From CAYYMD01 sp964472875 (GTDB lineage Bacteria > Planctomycetota > Phycisphaerae > SM23-33): a stretch of 64,000 nt of DNA. Each line of letters starts with the position of its first letter. Positions within the stretch are counted from its first letter, which is position 1. The notes under the pieces are model-generated. The model saw only the letters and a list, made by a program, of their open reading frames with translations. It ran no database searches and was not told where the DNA came from. The DNA is taken from NCBI GenBank assembly GCA_964472875.1, contig CAYYMD010000004.1, positions 20,129 to 84,128 on the forward strand. Direction: 5' to 3'. Of the stretch, positions 29,301 through 37,337 are shown in pieces. The position numbers and the translations under genes are program-made.

Positions 29301-29926
29301 TCGAACCATTTCGCCAATCGGTCGAAACACTGAAGCGATGCAGTGAAGTACCCCTGTTTCTGCAGGAGCTGGCCGAGCAGCGCCATCGCCTCGGCCGCCT
29401 GAGGGTTTTCGGGCTTGACGTCGGAACATTTAAGCGCGGTGCGCAGTCTTATTGTAGCCATCTCCTGTCGCCCGGCCATCAGCGCCAGGCGGCCAAGCAC
29501 AAGTTGCAATTCCAAGTCGTCAGGGGCAACCTCTGCGGCCTCTATTAGATTCGGCCGCGCCTTTGCGGCATTTGCCACGCCGAGATATGCCATCCCCAGC
29601 ATCTTCCGCAGGCGCGGGTCCGATGGAGCAAAACCCACCGCTCTCTCGAGTATATCCACCGCATCGGTGTAGTCCTGGTCATCCATACGCTTTTGAGCAG
29701 CTCTAAATAGTTTGCTGACCTGGCCGGACAGTTCATCCAGCGGCGGGTTGGAAGGTTTTTTCACCGGCGGCCGTAGTTCCTCCAGTTTCAGCAGTGCCTT
29801 TTTATCCAGTGCTGGCCGGCTATCGGGACGTGTGGCGGCTCGCCCGGCCACCTTGGTTTGCGTCGCACACCCGGCCATGGCCAAGTAAATCGCCGCCAGA
29901 AAAAATTTGAAGGCCCGAATGTTCAC
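26303..29926 (-). CDS. Giant TPR-repeat lipoprotein (1207 aa)
   Basis: Exported lipoprotein: GTG start, signal peptide ending with AMAGC (Cys20), then almost continuous tetratricopeptide-like helical pairs from about residue 65 to 1180. Examples are DYTDAVDILERAVGFAPSDPRLRKML near the start and QAMKALEKAYELKPDNVSLNNNLGYMYADRG near the end. TPR lipoproteins act as scaffolds for envelope machines; the partner is unknown. The start overlaps the hisG stop as GTGA with no other ribosome-binding site, so translation is probably coupled to HisG. The family resembles but does not align obviously with the 1492-residue TPR protein of the EPS operon. Confidence 0.85.
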   Translation of the reverse strand: MNIRAFKFFLAAIYLAMAGCATQTKVAGRAATRPDSRPALDKKALLKLEELRPPVKKPSNPPLDELSGQVSKLFRAAQKRMDDQDYTDAVDILERAVGFAPSDPRLRKMLGMAYLGVANAAKARPNLIEAAEVAPDDLELQLVLGRLALMAGRQEMATIRLRTALKCSDVKPENPQAAEAMALLGQLLQKQGYFTASLQCFDRLAKWFDRHGSKYAQRKVLRDLLLEPEKLLAHRGRLLLMLRRADEAEELLRKAYHRDRTDTNISRNYLAALIESEMYKKAEEFIFDLISEPSQRGQLPRLVQMLCSAWGDKDLSLRLWRKCRQNDVEDDRLTATLARTARRNGAMNHAIKILSYSVKKQPTAESLWRQLFLTTVEAGRAKQLEGIAAEVLSQDSQALTAILESTEVFAGPDVPIDFQRRFYSASQKREYGDNVRLKAMMYTLIGKIAAERGDYHMAEDYYVEALEKSMDLAPTYEGLVQCYLDRRKCSQARQVVQKATEQFGKNSHTAAYLGGLVELSCDSARDATAILTGAVDKNPEHIKSLLTLAQAQERAGHTKQVTETLAQTIRANPDRVETYRQMFRLYSLNDAHEEAKKLASVLLSRQPGNIAGMCMLAEALMFTGDVDKGRQLLRRLAQEAPENADIELLKLKIELGAIAGVPRKEKYDEFKRRIEKLLTSSREVGATEALAILEGKAGLEAEAAEAWGKMYRMTMRRPDAAKAYAAALTRMNRLKQAAEVLKRRLNDNSNDNTAREFMLSVLEELKKPGRAEKYIRRWSQEADEQRVYYYRLRLLKIYENAKQYDKCIELLNKMIADGREDLKPEKIRYYGMAGWYDKAVEYAQSPLDTLKNDIQARRYLIAALAEGELYDRAVSFLDEWLADALDKEKPQADTNLELFTRLKIILLAEVKRIDKAREFARYMIEKRPNLIAPREAIVLALAQKNRHDDAIEMLEGWLASQLEKKVNSEITSWCRTMIVQVLELQGRYNKAVRRAKKYLSEESKNHELLSTYSNCLAQLGRDKQAMKALEKAYELKPDNVSLNNNLGYMYADRGVCLKKAEQMIRKALSERQDELSFLDSLGWVLYKQGEFSTAAETFLKVFRLMKEPSTNDAGENETSAASVLYDHAGDVFWRLGWNDRALRMWARAVELAGRQEVRIRDIEQVRTKTPIKIKAVKKGKEPPVAPLGETSAAKHGRQKMENRPTLR

Positions 29927-30831
29927 GGAATAATTTTATTTAGCGGATAGGTTATAATGCCGGTCGCCCCGGCTCGCTTCAACTTGGGCACCAGTTCTCT
30001 CTCGACCCTCTCATCCACGATAACCTCCAGAGCCACCCAGTCAGAATCCACCAGTTCGGATATTGTAGGTGATTTTTCCGCCGGCAGTATTTGGGAAACT
30101 TCGTCCAGTTGGTCCTTCGGCACATTCATTTTTAGCCCCACCTTCTCGCGGGCCTCAATGGCACCCTGAAGGAGCATGGAGATGTTCTCCATTTTACGGC
30201 GTTTCCAGTTGTCTGCGGCCGCCTCGCGATTAGCGATAAGACGGGTCGTGGAACTCATTACCGTGTCGATAACGCGGAGGCGGTTGGCCTTCAGCGACCT
30301 TCCAGTCTCGGTCACGTCCACGATGGCATCATAAAGCGAATGTATGCGGGCTTTTATCTCGGTAGCGCCCCAACTGAACTCCACCCGTACCTTTACCCCG
30401 AGTTTCTCGAAATACTTGCGGGTGACGTTAACCAGTTCGGTGGCCACAACGCCGCCGGTCAAATCCTGAGGTGTTTTAACAGGGCTTTCCTCACGCACAG
30501 CCAGCACCCACCTTACCGGCGTAAGGCGCTGCTTGGCGTAAACAAGTTCAGCCACCTCTTCAACCTCTGACTCGTTCTCGCAGACCCAGTCGTAGCCGGT
30601 CAAGGCCAGGTCCACCTCGCCGGCCTCGACGTAGCGGCTCATCTCCTGGGCTCGGAACATAACAACATCTATTTCGTCATCGTCGATGGAGGGGTGGTAA
30701 CTCCGGCCTGAGATGGAGATATCGAAGCCGGCCCGCGCGAACATATCCAAGGTGCTCTCCTGAAGCGAGCCCTTGGGGACGCCGAGAACAAGTTTTTTAC
30801 CACTCTGCTGTTCTTTGCTGTTATCGGCCAT
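29923..30831 (-). CDS. hisG: ATP phosphoribosyltransferase, long form
   Basis: 302-residue HisG catalysing ATP + PRPP to phosphoribosyl-ATP, the first step of histidine synthesis. Motifs: VPKGSLQESTLDMFARAG, LTGYDWV, ATELVNVTRKYF and VDVTETGRSLKANRL of the PRPP site. Residues about 225-300 form the C-terminal regulatory ACT-like domain, so it is the long, HisZ-independent type subject to histidine feedback. AAAGGAA precedes the ATG. No other his genes are visible; it is joined to a TPR lipoprotein gene by a GTGA overlap, an unusual pairing. Confidence 0.95.
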   Translation of the reverse strand: MADNSKEQQSGKKLVLGVPKGSLQESTLDMFARAGFDISISGRSYHPSIDDDEIDVVMFRAQEMSRYVEAGEVDLALTGYDWVCENESEVEEVAELVYAKQRLTPVRWVLAVREESPVKTPQDLTGGVVATELVNVTRKYFEKLGVKVRVEFSWGATEIKARIHSLYDAIVDVTETGRSLKANRLRVIDTVMSSTTRLIANREAAADNWKRRKMENISMLLQGAIEAREKVGLKMNVPKDQLDEVSQILPAEKSPTISELVDSDWVALEVIVDERVERELVPKLKRAGATGIITYPLNKIIP

Positions 30832-30877
30832 GTGTTCCTTTCCGTCTTTCTGCGGTTACGACTCGGTCGATTTAGAA

Positions 30878-30906
30878 AAGGCCCGCCGGCACCGCCGACG
30901 GGCCTT
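30878..30906 (-). terminator. Rho-independent terminator of gapA
   Basis: AAGGCCCG ... CGGGCCTT with an inner CGGC-ACC-GCCG stem and one mismatch. On the minus strand it is followed by TTTTCT. It separates gapA from hisG. Confidence 0.85.
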
Positions 30907-30941
30907 ATTGTCCTCTAAATGTTGTTGCAGTTCAAGAACGC

Positions 30942-31958
30942 TTACAGCGAAGCGAGTTTCTCCACCAGGTCGGCGGTCCGGCAGGAGTAGCCCCACTCGT
31001 TGTCGTACCACATGGTGCACTTGACCATGTCACCGTCCATAACTCGCGTATTGTTGGAATCGAAGATGGACGAAGCCGGCTGATGCACGATGTCGCTGGA
31101 AACGATCGGGTCGGTGACGTACTCGATAATGCCCTTCATCGGGCCGTCGGCCGCGGTCCTGACCGCCTCGTTGACCTGCTCAATGTCGGTCTTCTTGTTC
31201 ACCATGCAGGTCAGGTCGGTAATAGAACCTACCGGTACGGGCACGCGCAGGGCGAAGCCGTCCAGCTTGCCGTTCAGTTCGGGAAGCACTCTGCCCACCG
31301 CGCTTGCGGCGCCGGTGGTGGTGGGAATGATGTTGACGGCGCCTGCGCGGGCGCGTTCTTTTTTACTGTGAATGGTGTCAAGTATGCGCTGATCGTTGGT
31401 GTATCCGTGGCAGGTGGTCATCAGGCCCTTGACGACGCCGAAATTATCGTGCAGCACCTTGACCACCGGCGCCAGGGAGTTCGTCGTGCACGAGGCGTTG
31501 GATACGCACTTGACATCCGGCGTAAGCGCATCGTCATTGACGCCGAGAACTATCGTGGCCGCGTCGCCTTTGGCCGGCGCGCTAATAACCACACGTTCGG
31601 CTCCGGCATCGAGGTGACTATCGTAGCCGGGCTTGTCGGCGGTCTTGTTGTCGCGGAATATACCCGTGGACTCCACCACGACCTTCACGCCCATGTCGCC
31701 CCATGGAAGGTCGGCCGGGTTCTTCTCAGAGAGAACCTTTACTTCCTTGCCGTTTACGACAAGTGCATCCTGCTTGGCCACGACCTTGCCAGGAAACCTG
31801 CCCTGGGTAGAGTCGTAACGCAGCAGATACGCCAGCATGTCGGCGTCGGCCAGGTCGTTTATTGCCGCGATGTCGAAACGCTCGGGCTGATCGCACATTG
31901 CGCGAAATACCAGCCGTCCTATCCGTCCGAATCCGTTAATTCCTACTTTTACTGCCAT
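30942..31958 (-). CDS. gapA: Glyceraldehyde-3-phosphate dehydrogenase, type I
   Basis: 338-residue glycolytic GAPDH forming 1,3-bisphosphoglycerate from GAP, Pi and NAD. NAD motif GINGFGRIG 6-14, Asp35 in IND, which favours NAD over NADP, catalytic Cys157 in SNASCTTNSLAP and His184 in TCHGYTNDQ. All expected residues are present and the length is normal. AAGGAG lies 10 bases upstream of the ATG. It has its own terminator and is divergent from pgl, across a region with an imperfect palindrome. Confidence 0.98.
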   Translation of the reverse strand: MAVKVGINGFGRIGRLVFRAMCDQPERFDIAAINDLADADMLAYLLRYDSTQGRFPGKVVAKQDALVVNGKEVKVLSEKNPADLPWGDMGVKVVVESTGIFRDNKTADKPGYDSHLDAGAERVVISAPAKGDAATIVLGVNDDALTPDVKCVSNASCTTNSLAPVVKVLHDNFGVVKGLMTTCHGYTNDQRILDTIHSKKERARAGAVNIIPTTTGAASAVGRVLPELNGKLDGFALRVPVPVGSITDLTCMVNKKTDIEQVNEAVRTAADGPMKGIIEYVTDPIVSSDIVHQPASSIFDSNNTRVMDGDMVKCTMWYDNEWGYSCRTADLVEKLASL

Positions 31959-32083
31959 TGGTCCATTGCTCCTTAAAGGTTATGGTTCGCCCCGCCTGAG
32001 GTAAAAATACGTAGATGGCGGGAATGTTCGAGACTCTTACCGCTTGCCCCGGCCAGCTTCGCCCGACCGGATCACATAAACTA

Positions 32084-32101
32084 TGTTCATTATATAGAAC
32101 A
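32084..32101. promoter_or_regulatory. Palindrome between gapA and pgl
   Basis: TGTTC-N8-GAACA, with flanking AACT/AGTT giving an imperfect extension, in the 214-base divergent region. The 8-base centre is ATTATATA. Its position between two sugar-metabolism genes fits an operator; chance remains possible. Confidence 0.35.
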
Positions 32102-32135
32102 GTCAAGTTTATTTCTGCAAGGTCCCCACCAGTGT

Positions 32136-32165
32136 TTGAAGAATAAGCATGCAAATGCGTAGAAT
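32136..32165 (+). promoter_or_regulatory. Promoter of pgl giving a leaderless mRNA
   Basis: TTGAAG, an 18-base spacer and TAGAAT (32160-32165). The ATG at 32173 follows the -10 by 7 bases, where transcription normally begins. No Shine-Dalgarno sequence is present. Confidence 0.5.
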
Positions 32166-32172
32166 TTGACTG

Positions 32173-32916
32173 ATGAAAGACGAGAACATAAAAATATACG
32201 TAGAACCTGCACCCGAGGCAGCAGCACGGCGTGCGGCGGATTTGTTTATATCTCTGACGAGCCAGACCGGAGGAGGCAATAAATTTTACTTCGCACTGGC
32301 GGGAGGAAACACACCGAGTAGTATGTATGAAATACTCTCACGCCGACGTAACGACATTAACATTCCATGGGCAGATATGGAGGTTTTCTTCGGCGACGAG
32401 CGCAACGTGCCAAAGACCCACGAGAGAAGTAATTACCGCATGGCCCGGCGATCGCTGCTGGACCATGTGCCTATTCCACCGCAGCAGGTGCATCCCATGG
32501 ATGGCGATGCTAATGACCTATCCATGGCCGCGGAGAAATACGAGCAGTCGGTAAGAGATACAGTACCTGCCGATAATGGTAGTATACCTTCGCTCGACCT
32601 TGTCATGCTTGGAATGGGAACGGATGGGCACGTGGCAAGTCTATTTCCGGACACCGAGGCGCTGGATGAGGATGAAAAACTCGTCTTAGCTCACTTTGTT
32701 CCGGCACTGAGGCAATGGAGGATGACTTTTACATTCCCGCTGATAAACGCCGCCCGCAACGTGCTTATGCTTGTAACCGGCCGAAAGAAAGCTCCAGCCG
32801 TGGCTAAATTGCTGAGCGAAAATGAATTCGTTCGTGAAAAACTGCCGGCCGCCCGCGTCAAACCGCTCGGCGGCAAACTTCACATTATCCTCGATTCCGC
32901 CGCACGTAGGAAATAG
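32173..32916 (+). CDS. pgl: 6-phosphogluconolactonase
   Basis: 247-residue hydrolase of the Pgl/DevB family (glucosamine-6-P isomerase fold), converting 6-phosphogluconolactone to 6-phosphogluconate in the oxidative pentose phosphate pathway. Motifs: LAGGNTP, FFGDERNVP, and the family signature LGMGTDGHVASLFP; RVKPLGGKLHIILD-like strands close the fold. Length is normal. It has no ribosome-binding site, and a -10 box lies directly upstream. Its end converges with the dpp operon 13 bases away. Confidence 0.95.
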   Translation: MKDENIKIYVEPAPEAAARRAADLFISLTSQTGGGNKFYFALAGGNTPSSMYEILSRRRNDINIPWADMEVFFGDERNVPKTHERSNYRMARRSLLDHVPIPPQQVHPMDGDANDLSMAAEKYEQSVRDTVPADNGSIPSLDLVMLGMGTDGHVASLFPDTEALDEDEKLVLAHFVPALRQWRMTFTFPLINAARNVLMLVTGRKKAPAVAKLLSENEFVREKLPAARVKPLGGKLHIILDSAARRK

Positions 32917-32929
32917 AAGCAGACCTTTT

Positions 32930-33985
32930 TTAATACCTGAGTAAACACGCATGTGTGTGCGAAGGGCTATCAGGCAGGGGCGTCAGTTGCGGGCATTCCA
33001 TAGTACAGCGTCGCGCCACAGGTATTTCATTTCCCTGGCTTATTATGTTTTTTGTTTTGTGCTGCGGCAAGTCTCGTGCTGCCTTTCGGGTCAGCGGGCA
33101 TCGAGTATGAAACACACAACCGGTAGGCGGGTTCACCGGCGAAGGTATCTCGCCGGGAAGATTTATACGCGAAGACCTGAGTTTCGGGTCAGCGCGAGGC
33201 ACGGCCGCCAGCAGCGCCTTGGTGTAAGGGTGAATGGGGTTATTATACAGTTCGTCACGGCCGGCCCGCTCAACTATCCTGCCTAAGTACATCACGGCCA
33301 CTTCGTCGGCGAAATGCTCTACCACAGCCAAATTATGTGCAATGAACAGGTATGAAATACCGAACTGCTCCTGGAGGTCGGCAAGCAAGTTGAGTATCTG
33401 CGCCTGGACCGATACATCCAGTGCACTTACCGGTTCATCACAAACGATAAAGTCCGGCTGCGTGGCCAGAGCCCTCGCCACGCCAATACGTTGTCGCTGC
33501 CCGCCGGAAAACTCGTGAGGATACCTGCCGGCGTACGTCGCGGACAGCCCCACCCGCTCCAGGAGTTGTCCCACATGTGAACGCCGCTGTCTTCTTGGAA
33601 CAATCCTGTGAACGACCAGCGGCTCGGCCACGATGTCTTCCACAGTCATGCGTGGATTGAGCGATTCGACGGGATCCTGGAATATTATCTGCACCCGCCG
33701 CCGCAGCCGCCGCAGATCGCCGCCTTTCATTTCCAGCACGTCCTGCCCGTCAAACATTACTTTACCGGCCGTAGCGGGTATCAGCTGCAGAATTGTCCTG
33801 CCGACGGTGGTCTTGCCGGAGCCGCTTTCGCCGACCAGCCCCAAAGTTCCGCCGCAGCGTATGGATAAATCCACGCCGTCCACCGCGTGAACGTAACCCT
33901 TGTGGCCGAACCATCCCCGGCCAACGGGAAAATATGTCTTCAGCCCGCGAACGTCCAACAAGATATTATTGGTATTATCTTTCAT
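32930..33985 (-). CDS. Oligo/dipeptide ABC transporter ATP-binding subunit (DppF-like)
   Basis: 351-residue ABC ATPase. Walker A GESGSGKT 52-59, signature FSGGQRQRIGVARAL, Walker B FIVCDEPVSALDVS, H-loop IAHNL. The C-terminal OppD/DppF extension carries the GCVFHTRCPLT Cys pattern. It pairs with the DppD-like gene just upstream, as each peptide importer needs two ATPases. It is the last gene of the five-gene transporter operon, with an 8-base gap to the previous gene. Confidence 0.93.
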   Translation of the reverse strand: MKDNTNNILLDVRGLKTYFPVGRGWFGHKGYVHAVDGVDLSIRCGGTLGLVGESGSGKTTVGRTILQLIPATAGKVMFDGQDVLEMKGGDLRRLRRRVQIIFQDPVESLNPRMTVEDIVAEPLVVHRIVPRRQRRSHVGQLLERVGLSATYAGRYPHEFSGGQRQRIGVARALATQPDFIVCDEPVSALDVSVQAQILNLLADLQEQFGISYLFIAHNLAVVEHFADEVAVMYLGRIVERAGRDELYNNPIHPYTKALLAAVPRADPKLRSSRINLPGEIPSPVNPPTGCVFHTRCPLTRKAARDLPQHKTKNIISQGNEIPVARRCTMECPQLTPLPDSPSHTHACLLRY

Positions 33986-33993
33986 ATTAACTG

Positions 33994-35025
33994 TTAGTGC
34001 GAAACCTGCTCTTCCTTCACCGGCTGCGTATCAGATGCCCTATATCCTGGCGATTCCCAGCAGGCGACCCAGTGGCCGGGCTTTACCTCACACAGGTCCG
34101 GTATTTGCCCGCGGCAGTGTGGCAGGTCGTGCCCAACCGGGCAGCGAGGATGAAACCGGCAGCCGGACGGATAGACCAGCGGATCAGGTACATCGCCGGC
34201 AATAGTTTCCAATCGTTTCTTATGCTGTCCCAGGCGCGGCAGTGAGCGGAACAGTCCCTGCGTGTAAGGGTGCAGTGGGTTTTCGAATAGTTCTTCAACA
34301 TCGGCAAGTTCTACTATCCGGCCGGCGTACATCACCCCAACCGTGTGTGCGGCCTGTGCGACCACGGCCAGGTCATGCGTAATCATCATAATGCTAAGGT
34401 TATTCTGTTCCTGGAGCCGAGAGAGCAACTCGAGTATCTGCGCCTCGATGGTAACGTCGAGGGCAGTTGTCGGTTCGTCGGCTATGAGCAGTTTCGGGTT
34501 GCACGCCAGTGCCATGGCTATCATCACCCTTTGTCGCATGCCGCCGGATAACTGATGAGGATACTCGCCAAACCGAGCGGCCGGGTCCGGTATGCCTACG
34601 TTGGACAGTGTCTCCACAGCGATGTTTCTCGCTTCTCGCCGGGAAACCTTCTCATGCAATGTTATTGCCTCAACAATCTGTGAGCCACAGGTGAAAACCG
34701 GATTGAGCGAACTCATGGGTTCCTGAAATATCATGCTTATTTGCCCCCCGCGGACAGACCTCATCTGCTTGTAATTTAGTTTGAGCAGGTCGCGAGATTC
34801 CAGTTCAATTTGCCCGCTCGCTATTATGCCAGGCGGACTCGATATAAGGCGCATTATCGATAGAGCAGTTACGCTTTTCCCACAGCCGCTCTCCCCGACC
34901 AGAGCAAATGTCTTGCGATGGGGAATCTCGAAGCTTACGCCGTCCACTGCCCGTACCAGGCCGTCGGGTGTATCAAAATGCGTGTGTAGGTCTGATACCT
35001 TCAACAATGCTCCGTTACCGCTCAT
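33994..35025 (-). CDS. Oligo/dipeptide ABC transporter ATP-binding subunit (DppD-like)
   Basis: 343-residue ABC ATPase with Walker A GESGCGKS 44-51, signature LSGGMRQRVMIAMAL, Walker B LLIADEPTTALDVT and the C-terminal RFHPRCPVGHDLPHC extension seen in DppD/OppD. The start overlaps the DppC stop as ATGA, with GGGGAG upstream. It drives import with DppF-like, DppB and DppC. Confidence 0.94.
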   Translation of the reverse strand: MSGNGALLKVSDLHTHFDTPDGLVRAVDGVSFEIPHRKTFALVGESGCGKSVTALSIMRLISSPPGIIASGQIELESRDLLKLNYKQMRSVRGGQISMIFQEPMSSLNPVFTCGSQIVEAITLHEKVSRREARNIAVETLSNVGIPDPAARFGEYPHQLSGGMRQRVMIAMALACNPKLLIADEPTTALDVTIEAQILELLSRLQEQNNLSIMMITHDLAVVAQAAHTVGVMYAGRIVELADVEELFENPLHPYTQGLFRSLPRLGQHKKRLETIAGDVPDPLVYPSGCRFHPRCPVGHDLPHCRGQIPDLCEVKPGHWVACWESPGYRASDTQPVKEEQVSH

Positions 35026-36002
35026 TTTCGCACTCCCCTCAGCCGTGGATCCAGCGCATCACGGAGGCGATCACCAAAAATATTCAACGCCAGAACAAGT
35101 ATAAAAAGGGCCCCGACCGCGGCGCTCAATTCCCACCAACGACCGGCGTAAAGGTCACTGCGGGCGCTGTCAATCATTCGCCCCCAACTGGGCTGGCCCG
35201 AACCCACTCCCAGTCCCAGATAACTGAGGATTACCTCGGACTGGACTGCCGTAACGAACCCGATAGAAAAACGGATAATGCCAATGTGGAAAATATTTGG
35301 CACTATGTGGCGCAAAAGTATAGCTGGACTCCACCGCCCTGTAGCCTTTGCAGCGAGCACATAATCCAGCTCTCGAACTTTAAGGGTCTCAGCTCTGACC
35401 AAACGGCATGTTCCTATCCAGCTAACCACACCCAGCGCCAGATACATGCCGTAGATGCCGCTGAGATCCACCCCCATAACGGTAATTCCCTTGAACGCGA
35501 ATTTTAGCGATATGAGCAGAATAATTCCCGGAATACTGGCCAGCGTGGAAAACAGCCAGACTATCAATGAATCCACCTTGCCGCCATAGTAACCGGCTAT
35601 AACACCAAGCGCTATACCCAGAGGAACGGCTATGACATTAGCAATCAAGCCGACTGACATTGAGACCCTGGCGCCCAAAAGTGTTTTAATAAGGATGGGC
35701 TTACCTTCCCAGTCGGTACCCAGAACTTCCCACGACAGTTCCGCGCGGGGCGGAAGATAGGTGCGATCCGCATCGGCCATTTGGGCATATTCACGAATTT
35801 CATCTTCCTGAGAATACGCTGCGACATATTCGTATATGCCCCCTCCGATCGCCAGAACGGCGTAAAAAGCGATTACGCCAAGGCATATCATGGCGCCGCG
35901 CTGTCGACGCAACGATCTCCATGCATCGCCCCACAGACTTCGCCCTTCATCACTGTGCGCCGGTTGAACAGTATCGAATTTTTCATTGTTGCCGCTGGTC
36001 AT
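35022..36002 (-). CDS. Peptide ABC transporter permease (DppC-like)
   Basis: 326-residue permease. N-terminal cytoplasmic stretch, membrane helix about 37-60, periplasmic segment with VLGTDWEGKPILIKTLLGARVSM, then five further helices with the EAA-type motif LVRAETLKVRELDYVLAAKATG (quoted in part) that contacts the ATPases. A Gly-rich ending (FGDRLRDALDPRL) is typical of DppC. Together with DppB it forms the channel. It is 3 bases after the DppB gene. Confidence 0.92.
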   Translation of the reverse strand: MTSGNNEKFDTVQPAHSDEGRSLWGDAWRSLRRQRGAMICLGVIAFYAVLAIGGGIYEYVAAYSQEDEIREYAQMADADRTYLPPRAELSWEVLGTDWEGKPILIKTLLGARVSMSVGLIANVIAVPLGIALGVIAGYYGGKVDSLIVWLFSTLASIPGIILLISLKFAFKGITVMGVDLSGIYGMYLALGVVSWIGTCRLVRAETLKVRELDYVLAAKATGRWSPAILLRHIVPNIFHIGIIRFSIGFVTAVQSEVILSYLGLGVGSGQPSWGRMIDSARSDLYAGRWWELSAAVGALFILVLALNIFGDRLRDALDPRLRGVRK

Positions 36003-36005
36003 TTT

Positions 36006-37337
36006 TTATCTCAAACGTACACGCGGATCGAACACAGCATAGCTCAGGTCAGTAATCAACACGCTTAAGGTGTAGACTGCCGCAATCAGAAATACCAGTG
36101 CGCTTAATATGGGTTCGTCTCGCTGGGTTATGCTGTTGAGCATAAGCGCTCCCAAACCCGGTATGCCGAAATAATTTTCGAATAGAATACTGCCCAGAAT
36201 AAGAAACGGAATCATGGTTATAAGATTGGTCAAAATAGGCAGCATGCAGTTGCGAAGGATGTGTTTGAACAACACGGACAGTAACGGCAGGCCCTTAGCC
36301 CGGGCGGTGCGAACATAGTCCCGGTTTGTCTCGTCCAATATTATGGTCCGATAGAATCTTACCCTGGCTCCCAGCCCCGCCATTGCGAGAATTATTACGG
36401 GAACGTATATATTGACAAGATTATACGTGCCGTAGGCGTATCGTGGAGCTATTTCAAACATGAACCACTGCCCAAATATCATGAAAGCCAGTGGCGGTAT
36501 GCACATGCCCAGAACGCTGAGAAACACACCCGCCCGATCAATCAACGTACCACGGAAATATGCCACAAAACAGGCTATAGTTAGAGACAATATCCATCCT
36601 AACGCCAACGCCGGGATCATCAGCGCGAGAGAATACGGAGCGCGTTCGGCGACCACGGTTGTTAATTTCTTATTGTCGGCAAGACTGCGCGCCTGGAATG
36701 TGACCGACATTACAAGGTGATGGACGAACTGGCTGTTAAACAAATCGCTCAGATGCCACTGCGTAGTCGTCACCTCAACCCGGCCATTATTATCAGGGTG
36801 CTGTTCGATACGGCGACCAAGCTCACCGAATGATTTGACACCTTCAAGGTCAACTCGCAATTCGCTCTCATCGGACAGTTTCAAGCCAAGTACGGGCCTG
36901 GGCGCATCTTCAGTTGTCAGTTGCTCCTCTGCGGTAAGCTCTTCAATGGACGTGCTGCCTTTGAGCAACGGCACGTATTTGCCTATCAGTCGGTGTTGCA
37001 GAGCAGTCTTGTCAAGATTGGGAAAATCTTTCTGCCCGGGCGTGAACAGACCCAGCGCCAACACTACGTTTGACCCTTTAACAGACAATGCCCGCAGTGG
37101 ATTAGGTCCCTCTGTATTATCAATGATCAGCATCTGCCGATGATAATTGACAAACCACGGCCGGTCATATCCATGCTGGTGATGCCACTCGGCTTTCTGG
37201 GTGGCGCTGGCCTTGGGGCTCAGATTAGCCGAGGCAACGTCTCCCGCCATCACACGGAACAACAGAAATGTAACAACCATCACCCCAAAAACGGTCATTA
37301 CCGAATGCCTCAGGCGCCGAAATACATACAAAAACAC
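36006..37337 (-). CDS. Peptide ABC transporter permease (DppB-like) with large periplasmic insertion
   Basis: 443-residue permease, about 100 residues longer than ordinary DppB (about 310-340). The first helix (about 10-32) is followed by GYDRPWFVNYHR, as usual. Then come about 120 extra residues (about 71-190), probably periplasmic, before the normal helices from about 230. The EAA motif (YVRTARAKGLP) and C-terminal DPRVRLR are intact. The extra domain may interact with the substrate-binding protein; that is inference. GTG start with a run of eight G immediately upstream. It directly abuts the substrate-binding protein gene. Confidence 0.9.
   Translation of the reverse strand: MFLYVFRRLRHSVMTVFGVMVVTFLLFRVMAGDVASANLSPKASATQKAEWHHQHGYDRPWFVNYHRQMLIIDNTEGPNPLRALSVKGSNVVLALGLFTPGQKDFPNLDKTALQHRLIGKYVPLLKGSTSIEELTAEEQLTTEDAPRPVLGLKLSDESELRVDLEGVKSFGELGRRIEQHPDNNGRVEVTTTQWHLSDLFNSQFVHHLVMSVTFQARSLADNKKLTTVVAERAPYSLALMIPALALGWILSLTIACFVAYFRGTLIDRAGVFLSVLGMCIPPLAFMIFGQWFMFEIAPRYAYGTYNLVNIYVPVIILAMAGLGARVRFYRTIILDETNRDYVRTARAKGLPLLSVLFKHILRNCMLPILTNLITMIPFLILGSILFENYFGIPGLGALMLNSITQRDEPILSALVFLIAAVYTLSVLITDLSYAVFDPRVRLR

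Noticed and set aside
31083..31976. Long plus-strand frame opposite gapA
   Set aside because: Shadow of gapA; no start signal and no family resemblance.
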